Below are positions 1-9,200 of a stretch of DNA of 64,000 nt, in pieces; the stretch's first letter is position 1; the number at the start of each line of letters is the position of its first letter. The notes under the pieces were generated by a model that saw only the letters and a list, made by a program, of their open reading frames with translations, did not search any database and had not been told where the DNA came from. A program made the translations under genes and the position numbers. The stretch spans positions 22,897 to 86,896 of the forward strand of contig JAKSOF010000010.1 of assembly GCA_024405735.1 (NCBI GenBank), written 5' to 3'. Source of the DNA: Victivallaceae bacterium. GTDB lineage: Bacteria > Verrucomicrobiota > Lentisphaeria > Victivallales > Victivallaceae.

Positions 1-720
1 AAATCGCTCGTAAAAGCGGGTGATCTTCACATCGTCGGGTTGCACGAGCACACGGGCAGCGGTCTTCAGCACGCGGAATCGGTTTACGCCGCGATGGACA
101 AACTGATGGCGATCGCGACGCGGGAAAACTTCCCCGAACTCGAAATGCTCGATTTCGGCGGCGGTTTCAAAGTGCCCTACAAGCCGGACGAAGCGGAGAT
201 CGATTATGTCGCAATGGGCAAAGTCATCGCGGAAAAATTCGCGCGTTTCTGCGAAAATTACGGCAGAAAACTGGATCTGCTCTTTGAACCGGGCAAATTC
301 CTCGTCGCGCAGTCGGGGCACCTCGTCGTCGAAGTCAACACCATCAAGCACAACCGCGAACGGTTGATCGCGGGATGCGATTCCGGATTTCCACAGCTCA
401 TCCGCCCGATGCTCTACGGAGCGTATCACCAAATCGACAATCTTTCCAATCCCGGCGGGAAAAAATATTGTTACGACGTCTGCGGCAACATCTGCGAAAC
501 CGGCGACCGCTTCGCCGAACAGCGCGAAGTGCCGGAGATCCGCGAATACGACCTTTTGGCGATCCGCAACGCGGGCGCCTACTGTTACTCGATGGGCGGG
601 GTCTACAATCTGCGCCCGATGCCGACGGAAGTCGTCGTTTCCGGCGGCGAAGTGATCGCAAAACGCAAACGCCTGAGCGATGCCGAACTTGTCGATCAGA
701 TTTTGAAGGAGAGCCGATAA
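1..720 (+). CDS. lysA: Diaminopimelate decarboxylase, C-terminal 239 residues (5' end outside window)
   Basis: Converts meso-diaminopimelate to L-lysine with PLP, in the cytoplasm. The reading frame is open from base 1, so the N-terminal part with the PLP lysine lies upstream. Visible family motifs are GLHEHTGS (barrel, phosphate-binding region), the glycine-rich LDFGGGF segment, EPGKFLV, the RPMLYGAYHQI block, the CGNICETGD block that supplies the active-site cysteine, and a C-terminal AGAYCYSMGGVYNLRP block. The TAA stop directly abuts the ATG of tsaB, so the two are cotranscribed. A related decarboxylase of the same fold (carboxynorspermidine) is less likely because the RP-LYGAYH and CETGD blocks match LysA. 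Confidence 0.9.
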   Translation, partial: KSLVKAGDLHIVGLHEHTGSGLQHAESVYAAMDKLMAIATRENFPELEMLDFGGGFKVPYKPDEAEIDYVAMGKVIAEKFARFCENYGRKLDLLFEPGKFLVAQSGHLVVEVNTIKHNRERLIAGCDSGFPQLIRPMLYGAYHQIDNLSNPGGKKYCYDVCGNICETGDRFAEQREVPEIREYDLLAIRNAGAYCYSMGGVYNLRPMPTEVVVSGGEVIAKRKRLSDAELVDQILKESR

Positions 721-1374
721 ATGATTTGCGCCGTTTTGAATCCCGAACCGGACGGCATCGCGTTGACCGTTCTCAAGGATGACGCCCTTCTCATTGATGC
801 CCGTACCGAAATGTACGGCAGAGAAGCCGCCGCATTGCCCGATTTCATCATAACTGCCCTTGCTGAAAATGCGCTGACGCTTGATGACGTCGATCAGTGG
901 AGCGTCGGCTCCGGTCCCGGAAGTTTCACCGCGCTCCGCATGGTCGCCGCGCTCGTTTCCGGCTGGTGTTTCGGCAAAAAGAACGTCGTCTGCCGGGGAG
1001 TCCCGGGCGCGGTCGCCCTCGCTTGCGGTGCGCCTCAAAGCGACCGCATCGGCGCGCTCTACGACGGCCGCAACCATGAATTGCTTTATTTCGGCTTGAA
1101 ACGCGAAAACGGCGCCGCCGTCCCGACGGGCGAAACGCACGTTCTCAACGCCGGAGAAGCCGCAAGTTTTTTCGCCGGACGCAAGGATGAAGTTTTCGTC
1201 TGCCATACGCACGATCTGGAGGCGGTCAAGGCGATCCTGCCGAAAAACGTCGGCGTCGTCCCCGTCGCCAAAGCCGACACCGCCGCACTGGCGCGCAACA
1301 CAAGCATCGCGTTTGACAACGATCTTACCAAATTGGTCTATATCCGCCCCGCAGTCTACACCCATCTTAAATAA
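721..1374 (+). CDS. tsaB: tRNA threonylcarbamoyladenosine biosynthesis protein TsaB
   Basis: TsaB is the non-catalytic ASKHA-fold partner of TsaD that supports t6A37 modification of ANN-decoding tRNAs. The diagnostic motif GSGPGSFTALRM is near residues 61-72, and the 217-residue length is normal for TsaB and too short for TsaD. It lacks the TsaD metal-binding histidines, as expected. The ATG follows the lysA stop with no gap, so translation is probably coupled. The neighbouring genes (dCMP deaminase, rfaE2) are functionally unrelated, which looks like a general housekeeping operon. Confidence 0.88.
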   Translation: MICAVLNPEPDGIALTVLKDDALLIDARTEMYGREAAALPDFIITALAENALTLDDVDQWSVGSGPGSFTALRMVAALVSGWCFGKKNVVCRGVPGAVALACGAPQSDRIGALYDGRNHELLYFGLKRENGAAVPTGETHVLNAGEAASFFAGRKDEVFVCHTHDLEAVKAILPKNVGVVPVAKADTAALARNTSIAFDNDLTKLVYIRPAVYTHLK

Positions 1375-1389
1375 AAGGAAGTGCTGATC

Positions 1390-1854
1390 ATGAGCGAAAT
1401 TCACCTGACGAGGCCCGACTGGGATCACTATTTCATGGACATCGCCCACGTTGCTGCGGCGCGCAGCAACTGCTCGCGCCGTCAGGTGGCGGCGGTGCTG
1501 GTGCGCGACCGCCGGATCATTTCGACCGGCTACAACGGCACGCCGCGCGGCATCCGCAACTGCTGTGACGGAGGTTGTCCGCGCTGCAACTCCGATACGC
1601 CCTCGGGGCACGATCTTTCCGCGTGTCTTTGCAGTCACGCCGAAGAAAACGCGATCGTTCAGGCGGCTTATCACGGCATCGCGGTCAAGGGCTCGACGAT
1701 CTACACGACTTTCAGTCCCTGCCTGCAATGCGCCAAAATGATCATCAACGCCGGGATCGTCGAAGTGGTCTATCATCAGCACTATTCGATCGACGACGTG
1801 TCGATGAGACTCCTTGACGAAGCGGGCATCATCGTCCGCGGGATGGAGGAATAA
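1390..1854 (+). CDS. Deoxycytidylate (dCMP) deaminase, ComEB-type
   Basis: Zinc-dependent deaminase converting dCMP to dUMP for thymidylate synthesis. The catalytic HAEENAI and PCLQCAK motifs carry the zinc ligands and the proton-shuttle glutamate. A Cys-rich insertion with the CCDGGCPRC pattern matches the second, structural zinc site of bacterial dCMP deaminases. An AGGAAG ribosome site at 1376-1381 sits 8 bases before the ATG at 1390, which makes this start better than the in-frame GTG at 1381. The stop overlaps the region just before the next ATG, so the gene is cotranscribed with rfaE2. Confidence 0.92.
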   Translation: MSEIHLTRPDWDHYFMDIAHVAAARSNCSRRQVAAVLVRDRRIISTGYNGTPRGIRNCCDGGCPRCNSDTPSGHDLSACLCSHAEENAIVQAAYHGIAVKGSTIYTTFSPCLQCAKMIINAGIVEVVYHQHYSIDDVSMRLLDEAGIIVRGMEE

Positions 1855-1855
1855 T

Positions 1856-2329
1856 ATGCCGGACGTCCTGTCGCTCGACGAAGCCGTCGCCTACCGTCAT
1901 CAACTCAAGGCGCAGGGCAAAACGCTCGTCGTCACCAACGGCTGTTTCGACATTTTGCACCGCGGTCACGCAAGTTACCTTGCCGAAGCGCGCAAACTCG
2001 GCGACGCGCTCCTCGTGCTGGTCAATTCCGACGCTTCCGTGCGCGCGCTCAAAGGTCCCTCGCGTCCCGTCAATGCGGAAAACGACCGCGCCTATTTGCT
2101 CACCCAGCTCAAGGCGGTCGACAAAGCGGTGATTTTCGACGACAGCCGCTGTGACAAAGAACTTGACGCGCTCGCGCCCGACGTCTACGCCAAAGCGGGG
2201 GATTACACGCTGGAAAAACTCGACGCTTCCGAGCGCGCCGCATTGGAAAAAAATCAGGTCAAAATCGTTTTCATGCCCTTTGTCGGCGGCTTTTCCACGA
2301 CAAAGGTCATCGAAAAGATGAAAAGGTAA
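1856..2329 (+). CDS. rfaE2: D-glycero-beta-D-manno-heptose-1-phosphate adenylyltransferase (stand-alone RfaE domain II)
   Basis: Transfers AMP from ATP to heptose 1-phosphate to make ADP-heptose for LPS inner core. The nucleotidyltransferase signature TNGCFDILHRGH (HxGH-type) is near residues 28-39, and the GxFSTT-type segment GGFSTTKVI lies near the end. At 157 residues it equals only the C-terminal half of E. coli HldE, so the kinase half must be encoded elsewhere. GGAGGA at 1845-1850 precedes the ATG at 1856, one base after the previous stop codon. Its presence argues for a heptose-containing LPS. Confidence 0.9.
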   Translation: MPDVLSLDEAVAYRHQLKAQGKTLVVTNGCFDILHRGHASYLAEARKLGDALLVLVNSDASVRALKGPSRPVNAENDRAYLLTQLKAVDKAVIFDDSRCDKELDALAPDVYAKAGDYTLEKLDASERAALEKNQVKIVFMPFVGGFSTTKVIEKMKR

Positions 2330-2332
2330 AAC

Positions 2333-3229
2333 GTGTTTTACGCCATTGATTTTTTGCCGCCGTTTTCGGTAGCGGAGGAAGCCGCCCGCGCCGGAAACGT
2401 CCCCGTTTCCGCTCTGAAAAATCTGAAAAATCTCTACGAAAAAATCGCAACTGACGCCAAACTTGCCGCCCTCACCGTCGAATGCTGTAACGCCATTTCC
2501 TGCGGCAGGGGCAAAACCGACTGCGGCAAGGCGTATTTTTCCCCGGTGGATCTGAAGCGTTTTCACACGCTGCTCATTTTTCTTTCGTATCCGGCGGCAA
2601 AGGCGAATTTCGCCCGCGCGCAGTATGCTCAAAGCGACTTTGAGGAAATCTGGCGCGATCTCGGTCACTGGGCGCAATTCTACCTTGACCTTTACGGTGA
2701 AGTGCGCTTTGACGACAACGTTTTCGGCTGGTATTTCCATCACGTTGCGGCGCAACTTGTTCAATTGGGGAGATTGCAGTTTCAACTGCCCGATTTCTAT
2801 CAGGGGGATGTTGACTTGTCACCCTATGTCGCAAAGGGCGATCCCGTCATTGATCTGCACATCTACGCGGGGGAACCGCTTACGCCGGAAGGTTGCCGGG
2901 AATCGTTGCATCGGCTTCAACTCTGGCTCAAGCGTTACCAGAAAACTTACGATTACCGCGCCGTCATCAGCGATTCCTGGATCTTCGACCCCGCATTGGA
3001 TCAATTCCTGCCGCAAAAAAGCAACATCCGCGAAATTTGGAAACTCGGGAAACTGATCCCGACGCATCACGAATCGGACGTTTTATGGCGCATTTTTGCC
3101 GGACGCGATCCCGAAAGCGTCACCCCCAAAAATCATCTTCAGCAAAAAATATGGGATTTCTACCGCGACGGTGGCAAACTTCACTACGGCTACCTTGTCA
3201 TTCCCCGCAAGGATGCGGAAAACTTCTAA
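2333..3229 (+). CDS. Acyltransferase-domain-like protein of unknown role
   Basis: A 298-residue soluble protein, probably starting with GTG three bases after the rfaE2 stop. No classical catalytic motif is obvious. The overall pattern (helical N-terminal half rich in aromatic residues such as HWAQFYLDLYGEV, then a VIDLHIYAGEPL strand and an alternating C-terminal domain) resembles the GNAT-like acyltransferase family common in anaerobes of the PVC and Firmicutes groups. That match is from memory and only moderate. It is the last gene of the lysA operon and overlaps the adenine deaminase C-terminal gene tail-to-tail by 4 bases, leaving no room for an intergenic terminator. Confidence 0.55.
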   Translation: MFYAIDFLPPFSVAEEAARAGNVPVSALKNLKNLYEKIATDAKLAALTVECCNAISCGRGKTDCGKAYFSPVDLKRFHTLLIFLSYPAAKANFARAQYAQSDFEEIWRDLGHWAQFYLDLYGEVRFDDNVFGWYFHHVAAQLVQLGRLQFQLPDFYQGDVDLSPYVAKGDPVIDLHIYAGEPLTPEGCRESLHRLQLWLKRYQKTYDYRAVISDSWIFDPALDQFLPQKSNIREIWKLGKLIPTHHESDVLWRIFAGRDPESVTPKNHLQQKIWDFYRDGGKLHYGYLVIPRKDAENF

Positions 3230-3837
3230 TCAAAATAAAGCGGCACAAACTCGAAATTTTCGCCGTCAAACAATCCTCTGTCGGTCAATTTCAGACTGGG
3301 AATGACGGGTAATGCGAGAAAAGAGAGCGCCGTCAACGGTTCCGGCAAGGTGATGCCGAGGTGCTTCTTTGCCGCAAATTTCAAAGCGCGATCCTGCGCC
3401 GCGACGACTTCCGCCGGCTGCGTACTCATCAAGCCTCCGACGGCAAGGGGCATCTCCGCGAGAATTTCACCGTCGAGCACGGCGACGGCTCCGCCGCCCA
3501 TTTCACGCAGGGTCGCGGCGGCGAAACGCATCGACGCGTCGTCTTTGCCCAATATCAGCAGATTATGGGAGTCGTGGGCGATCGTCGTCGCGAAGGCGCC
3601 GCGCACGATCCCCGTGCCGGAAACGTAGCCGTAACCGATATTGCCGTTTTTGCCGTGCCGCTCGATGACGGCGAGCCGGGCGATGCCGCCCGAAGCAATT
3701 TCCGCAACGGGGACGATACGGTGCTCCGTCACAATTTGACCGGGGACGACGCCGATCACGCGCACATTGCCTTTTTCGGGCGGCAACGGGAAAGCGAATT
3801 TTTTCAGATCCGGCAGTTTAACGGAATTTTCGACCAT
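3226..3837 (-). CDS. Adenine deaminase, C-terminal domain as a separate reading frame
   Basis: 203 residues matching the C-terminal half of adenine deaminase: the AHDSHNL metal-site motif (IAHDSHNLLILG), GGGAVAVLDGEI, LPLAVGGLMS-like and the terminal LALPVIPSLKLTDRGL block. The frame is +1 relative to the upstream amidohydrolase part and overlaps it by 20 bases. AAGGTGGT at 3843-3850, a near-perfect Shine-Dalgarno, lies 5 bases before the ATG at 3837. The half could therefore be made as a separate, translationally coupled subunit. A plain frameshift in one ancestral gene is the alternative. Confidence 0.75.
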   Translation of the reverse strand: MVENSVKLPDLKKFAFPLPPEKGNVRVIGVVPGQIVTEHRIVPVAEIASGGIARLAVIERHGKNGNIGYGYVSGTGIVRGAFATTIAHDSHNLLILGKDDASMRFAAATLREMGGGAVAVLDGEILAEMPLAVGGLMSTQPAEVVAAQDRALKFAAKKHLGITLPEPLTALSFLALPVIPSLKLTDRGLFDGENFEFVPLYFD

Positions 3838-4660
3838 TTTTCACCACCTTGACGATCTCGAAATCGCGAGTTTCATCGAGCAATACGTAAGTCGTTTCGT
3901 CGTTCGGCAAACGGAAATAACGCCGCGGATTGTCGCAGGCGATCTTGAGCGCAAGAGCCGTATCCATACCGAGTTTGACCGCAAGTTTCACACAATGCAG
4001 AATATCTCCACCGTCAAGGAGATCGGCGGCGGAAATATCATCGGCGCAAAAGCAGAAAAAATCAGCGTTTTCCCGCGTGACGGCGCCGATCGTTTCCGTA
4101 AGATTTTTCGCCGCCGAGCCTTCGCGCAAAAAAACCGTCTGACCGCAGGAAACTTTTTCCAATGCTTCCTCGCGCGTCAAACTTTCGTGGTCGGAGGTGA
4201 TGCCCGTTGCGGCGTAACGGTGCAACGCCTCGCCGCTTCCCCCCGGGAAATGCCCCTCGATGATCTTGTGACGGCTTTTTGCCGCGTTGATTTTGGCGAG
4301 GACTTCCAAATCGCCGTCGAGGACGCCGGGGACATTCATCAATTCGCCGAGTCCGATCAACTCCGGATAGCGGTCGAAAAGTTCCGCCGTATCCTTTGCC
4401 GTCAACACCGCGCCCGAAGTCTCAAATCCGGTCGCCGGAATGCAACTGGGCAATTCAAAATAAAGATCGCAAGGCGATTTTTTGGCGTTTTCGAGCATAA
4501 AGCGCAATCCCGCTTCGCCGGAAACGTTGACGATCTCGTGCGGATCGCAAATTGCCGCCGTCGTGCCGTGCCGGAGCAACAGTTTGCCGAATTCCTCCGG
4601 CAAAAGGTGGGAAGACTCGATATGGACGTGCGCGTCGACGAAACCGGGAATTCTGATCAT
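3818..4660 (-). CDS. ade: Adenine deaminase, amidohydrolase (metal-binding) part, N-terminally short
   Basis: Hydrolyses adenine to hypoxanthine plus ammonia. The frame starts MIRIPGFVDAHVHIESS and contains the HxH plus Glu metal site (residues about 10-16), DPHEI, GLGELMNVPGV, IIEGHFPG and the SDHES catalytic block. About 60 residues that normally precede PGFxDAHxHIES (the small beta domain) are absent. The mtnN stop codon lies in frame just upstream, so no longer start exists. The C-terminal half continues in another frame (3226-3837). It sits 10 bases after mtnN, whose product releases adenine, so the pair makes sense as a salvage operon. Confidence 0.82.
   Translation of the reverse strand: MIRIPGFVDAHVHIESSHLLPEEFGKLLLRHGTTAAICDPHEIVNVSGEAGLRFMLENAKKSPCDLYFELPSCIPATGFETSGAVLTAKDTAELFDRYPELIGLGELMNVPGVLDGDLEVLAKINAAKSRHKIIEGHFPGGSGEALHRYAATGITSDHESLTREEALEKVSCGQTVFLREGSAAKNLTETIGAVTRENADFFCFCADDISAADLLDGGDILHCVKLAVKLGMDTALALKIACDNPRRYFRLPNDETTYVLLDETRDFEIVKVVKNGRKFR
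3843..3850 (-). promoter_or_regulatory. Internal Shine-Dalgarno inside ade
   Basis: On the minus strand the sequence AAGGTGGT (7 of 8 consensus AAGGAGGT) precedes the ATG at 3837 by 5 bases, inside the 3' end of the upstream reading frame. It is what makes separate translation of the C-terminal domain plausible. Confidence 0.5.
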
Positions 4661-4670
4661 GGGGAAACTT

Positions 4671-5339
4671 CTACTTTACCGCGGCGAAAAAACCGGGGAT
4701 CGCCGCCGCCAGTTTTTCCAGCGCGACGGAAAGATTTTTCAGATACTGCTCCGTCGTCGAAGCGCTTCCGGCGACGTCGGAGACCCCTTTGAGCGAATAG
4801 CAGGGAACTTGCGCGCGCAATGCCACGTGGGCAATGGCGCCGCCTTCCATATCGCGCAATGTAGCGCCGATTACCGAAGTAAGCAATTTGAAATCATCCG
4901 CATCGTCGTTGAAACGGTCGCCGGTACCGAGGATCGCGGAGGGGAATTTTCCCGTCACGGCAAGCGGCAACTCCGGCGTCTGATATTCATTGAGCGTCCC
5001 CATCGGGGTATGATTGAGTTGCGTCAAGTCAAAATCGTACTGCACCGCCGCTTTGACTTCGTAAAGTTCGGCGACGCACATCGACTTTTGCAAACCTCCG
5101 GCGACTCCGGCGTTGAGGAGGATTTTTGCGTCAAAGAGTGAGAGCGCAAGTTGCGCCGCCGCCGCCGCGTTGCTTTTGCCGATACCGGAAACGACAACGG
5201 CGCACATTTCGTCATTCAGTTTGCCCGTCACGACCCGATGTCCCCAGCGCGTCGTTTCGGCAATATCGGAAAGATGGCGCGTCACCGTTTCGGCTTCGCA
5301 ATCCATCGCGACCACAAACACTTTATCGATTTTTTGCAT
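4671..5339 (-). CDS. mtnN: 5'-methylthioadenosine/S-adenosylhomocysteine nucleosidase-like phosphorylase
   Basis: Cleaves adenine from methylthioadenosine or S-adenosylhomocysteine. The 222-residue PNP/UDP-fold protein shows MDCEAE near the N-terminus (catalytic-type Glu), the VSGIGKSNAA loop, NAGVAGGL, the DMEGGAIAHVA substrate-binding segment and the catalytic-Asp block GVSDVAGSAS. An AAGGAG ribosome site lies 8 bases before the ATG. It is the first gene of the mtnN-ade operon and has its own well-placed promoter (5363-5391). Futalosine hydrolase is a close alternative in this family, but adjacency to ade favours an adenine-releasing MTAN role. Confidence 0.85.
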   Translation of the reverse strand: MQKIDKVFVVAMDCEAETVTRHLSDIAETTRWGHRVVTGKLNDEMCAVVVSGIGKSNAAAAAQLALSLFDAKILLNAGVAGGLQKSMCVAELYEVKAAVQYDFDLTQLNHTPMGTLNEYQTPELPLAVTGKFPSAILGTGDRFNDDADDFKLLTSVIGATLRDMEGGAIAHVALRAQVPCYSLKGVSDVAGSASTTEQYLKNLSVALEKLAAAIPGFFAAVK

Positions 5340-5362
5340 ACAGGGATCTCCTTCTGCGCCAT

Positions 5363-5391
5363 ACTATACTCAATACCGGGCGTTTTTTCAA
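5363..5391 (-). promoter_or_regulatory. Promoter of mtnN-ade
   Basis: Minus-strand TTGAAA (5386-5391), 17-bp spacer, TATAGT (5363-5368), directly upstream of the mtnN ribosome site. It lies back to back with the esterase promoter. Confidence 0.75.
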
Positions 5392-5401
5392 GCCGGGATC
5401 G

Positions 5402-5430
5402 TTGACTTTACCCGATTTCTTATATATAGT
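5402..5430 (+). promoter_or_regulatory. Promoter of the esterase gene
   Basis: TTGACT (5402-5407), 17-bp spacer, TATAGT (5425-5430), about 30 bases before the start codon of the alpha/beta hydrolase. Confidence 0.75.
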
Positions 5431-5462
5431 ATAAGGATGACAAAGCAAGGAGTTCTTTATCT

Positions 5463-6272
5463 ATGACGAAATACACCCGTTATCAGGAAATTTTCCTCTG
5501 GGAAAAAGAGGTGCCTTTATCCACCGCCGCCGAAACAAAATCATCCGGGCATTTTATGCCGGGAAACGACGGCATCGAGCGTCTGACCGATGTCGATCGT
5601 CCCTCGATCACTTTTTATCCCGTCAGCGGCAAAGGCCCCCATCCGGCGGTACTGGTCGCACCGGGCGGCGGTTATCAGTTTCTCGCGTGGAATCACGAGG
5701 GATGCGACATCGCAGGTTTTTTCAACGCGATCGGCTTTTCCGCATTCGTCCTCAAATACCGCGTCCCCGACTGCCGCAAAATGGCGCACGCCGACGCGGT
5801 ACGCGCGCTCCGGCTGATCCGCGCCGAAGCGGCGGGATTCAACGTCGATCCCGCGCGGCTCGGGATGCTCGGCTTTTCAGCGGGGGCGCATTTGACGGCG
5901 ACGGCGGCATCTTCCGTTGATGCTCAACCTTACGCGCCGCAGGATGAGATCGACCGCTTCTGCGGCAAACCCGATTTCACGGCGTTGATCTACCCCGCCT
6001 ACCTCACGGAAAATCCGCTTGCGCTGAAAGACGAATTCAAAATCGACGACTCGACGCCGCCCGCTTTTTTGCTTCAGGCGGAAAACGACCCCATTCAAGT
6101 TGAAAATGCGCTCGCTTACTTTTACGCGATGAAGCAAGCCGGTCGTCCGGCGGAGTTGCATTGCTACGCCGACGGCGGTCACGGTTACGGCTTGCTCCGC
6201 ACCGGCAATGCCGTTTCCGGCTGGGGAAACCTCGCCGCGCGCTGGTTCCGGGAAATGGCGCATCTGCAATAA
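5463..6272 (+). CDS. Alpha/beta hydrolase, acetyl-esterase/BD-FAE type
   Basis: Serine esterase, probably releasing acetyl or similar groups from carbohydrates. APGGGY (residues about 62-67) is the oxyanion-hole motif seen in the HSL/BD-FAE group, the nucleophile is in GFSAGAH (GxSxG) and the likely acid/base pair is in the ENDPIQ segment and GGHGYG near the C-terminus. No signal peptide is seen, so it is predicted cytoplasmic. AAGGAG at 5444-5450 precedes the ATG by 12 bases. A dedicated promoter lies upstream, and hrpA follows after 18 bases without a clear ribosome site. Confidence 0.82.
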   Translation: MTKYTRYQEIFLWEKEVPLSTAAETKSSGHFMPGNDGIERLTDVDRPSITFYPVSGKGPHPAVLVAPGGGYQFLAWNHEGCDIAGFFNAIGFSAFVLKYRVPDCRKMAHADAVRALRLIRAEAAGFNVDPARLGMLGFSAGAHLTATAASSVDAQPYAPQDEIDRFCGKPDFTALIYPAYLTENPLALKDEFKIDDSTPPAFLLQAENDPIQVENALAYFYAMKQAGRPAELHCYADGGHGYGLLRTGNAVSGWGNLAARWFREMAHLQ

Positions 6273-6290
6273 GTTGCCCGTCTTTTACCG

Positions 6291-9200
6291 ATGACCGACG
6301 AATTACGGCAGAAATTCGATGACGCGTGGCGCACTTTGCGCCGCCGCGACCAGTTGCGCCTCGCCGCCGGACGCGAAAAACTGCTGAACTGGGAAAAAGA
6401 AGGCAACGGCGCCCTTCACGCCGCCGAAGTGAATGCGTTTTTAGCGCGATTTGCTTCCGCCGCCGAATCGAGCATCGCCGCCAAAGCCGACGCGCTTCAA
6501 TTTGAATTTCCCGACGAACTTCCGATCTCGCCATTGATTCCCGAAATCGTCGGATCGCTCAAAAAAAATCCCGTCACCATCGTCTGCGGTTCAACGGGCA
6601 GCGGCAAGACCACCCAGCTCCCCAAAGCCGCGCTCGCGGCGGGACTGGGACGCAACGGATTGATCGGTTGCACGCAACCGCGCCGCATCGCCGCGACCGC
6701 CCTCGCCTGCCGCCTTGCCGAAGAACTTCACGTCGAGTGCGGCAAAGAAGTCGGCATCAAGATCCGCTTCGACAACCGCACGGACAAAAGCACCGTCGTC
6801 AAATTCATGACCGACGGGATCCTGCTCGCCGAGAGCCGTTCCGACCGCAATCTCGACGATTACAGTTGCATCATCCTCGACGAAGCGCACGAGCGGAGCC
6901 TCAACATCGATTTTCTCCTCGGCTGTTTCAAGACCATTTTGACACATCGCCGCGATTTGCGCATCGTCATCTCGTCGGCGACGCTCGAATCGAAGCGCAT
7001 TTCGGAATTTTTCGACAACGCTCCCGTCTTTGAGATCCCCGGCGGCTTGCACCCGATCGAAGATTGCTATTTCCCCGAACTCGCCGAGATCGAACTGCCG
7101 CAGGCGGTCGCGCGCGCCGTCGATTTCGCAAGCGGCATCGACCCGCGCGGCGACGCCCTCGTTTTCCTGCCCGGCGAACGCGAAATACGCGACACGATGG
7201 AAGTTCTGAAAAAGGGAAATCTGCGTCAGACGGAGATCCTGCCGCTTTACGGGCGGCTGACGTCGGATGAGCAGCAGAAAATTTTTCACCGCGGAAATTT
7301 GCGGCGGATCGTCCTCACGACCAACGTCGCCGAAACCTCGCTGACGATCCCCGGCATCCGCTTCGTCATCGATTCCGGACTGGTGCGCCTCAGCCGTTAC
7401 AATCCGCGGTTGCGATTGCAGGAACTGCGCGTCGAATTCGCTTCGCAGGCGGCGATCCGTCAGCGGCGCGGACGGTGCGGGCGCGTTTCCGACGGCGTGT
7501 GCCTCCACCTCTACGGCGAAGAAGCGTTGAAACAAGCCCCGGAGTACACCGCGCCCGAAATTCAGCGCGCCAGTCTTGCGGGCGTCATTCTGCAAATGGC
7601 GGAATTGCGTTTGCCCGACATCGAAAACTTCCCCTTTCTCGACCCGCCGGGCGCGGCATTGATCAAAGAGGGACGCACGACGCTGACGGATCTGCGCGCG
7701 ATGACGCCCGATCTCAAGATCACGCCGCTCGGGCACGAGTTGGCGAAACTGCCCGTCGACCCCCATCTGGGGAAACTTCTCATCGACGCCCGCAAGGTCG
7801 GCGAGATCCCGGTGATGGCGGTCATCGCCGCGGGATTGAGTCTGCCCGATCCGGCGGAGCGTCCCTTTGAGGAAGCGAAAAAAGCGGACGAGTGTCACCG
7901 CAAGTTCAGCCACGAGAAATCCGATTTTCTCGGCATGGTCAAACTCTGGCGCGCCTTTCACGACGGCGAAAACCGTCCGGCAAACGAAACGCTCCGCAAT
8001 TTCTGTAAAAAGAATTTCTACAACTTCCGCCGTTTGCGCGAATGGCGCGCGCTCGTCGGCGATCTGCTTGAAATCTTTGCCCCCGGCAAGGAAAAGATCA
8101 CCGAATCCGAAACGCGCGACACCGATTTGAAGTACGACCTCATCCACAAACTCCTTCTCGGCGCGATGCCGCGGCGGCTTGCCGTTTACGACCCGGAGCA
8201 GAAAAATTATTTTGATATGAATGGCAAACGCTTTACGGTTTTCCCCGGTTCGGGACTGGCGCGGTGCAAAACGCCGCCGCCCTGGCTTCTCGTCCTCACG
8301 CTGATGGAAACCAGCCGCGTCTGGGCGCGGTGCGTCGCCGAAGCGAAACCGCAATATCTGGTCGAAGTCGCGCCGCAACTTTGCCGCATGCAGTACGATC
8401 AAGTCCGCTTCGAAGCGGAGCGCGGCTATGTGACGGCGCGCGAACGCATCACGGCGGGCGCGTTGCCGATCCATCCCGGCCGCCGCCGTCATTACGGCTC
8501 CGTCGATCCCGAAAAGGCGCGCGAAGTCTTTCTCGCCGACGGCATCGCCCGGGGACTTGCCCGGTCGCGGACGTGCCTTTGGATCGACCGTTTCAATGAG
8601 ATGCGCAAAAAAATCGAAAATCTTGAGATCCGTATGCGCTGTCCCGGACATCTGCTTGACGAAGAGGCGATCACCGCCTTTTTCCGGGAAAATCTGCCTC
8701 CTGACATCATCAGCGTCGACGCGGCGGAAAAGCGTTTTCAAAAAGACCGTCGCGACTACGCACCGCCCGAAGATGTCCTGATCGCGGGAAATGAGGATAT
8801 TTCCGATGACTTGCGGCGTTTCCCCTCGCATTGGACGGCGGGCGGCGTCAAGATGGCGCTTCACTACGAATTTGCCCCCGGCGAAGAAAACGACGGGGTC
8901 ACGGCGCTCGTCAGGGAGCGTGAATTGGAGCAGTTGCCCGTGGATTTCGGCGAGTGGAATGTCCCCGGCTATCTCGCGTGGAAAGTCGAATTTCTCCTCA
9001 AAAAACTCCCGCGCGAGGAAAGGCGCAAAATCTCCCCCCTTGCCGGATGTGCCGCTTCCTTTGCCGACGGCGTCCTCGACGGCTCCATTTTCACCGACCG
9101 CGATCTCGCCGGTGCGCTCGCGGAATATCTCGCAGGATACTGCAATGTCCATGTTTCCGCATCGCTCTTTGACGGCGTCGAATTGCCGGATTTTACGCAA

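Noticed and set aside
3767..4792. Plus-strand open frame of 341 codons
   Set aside because: Antisense to the adenine deaminase and nucleosidase genes, which carry clear motifs.
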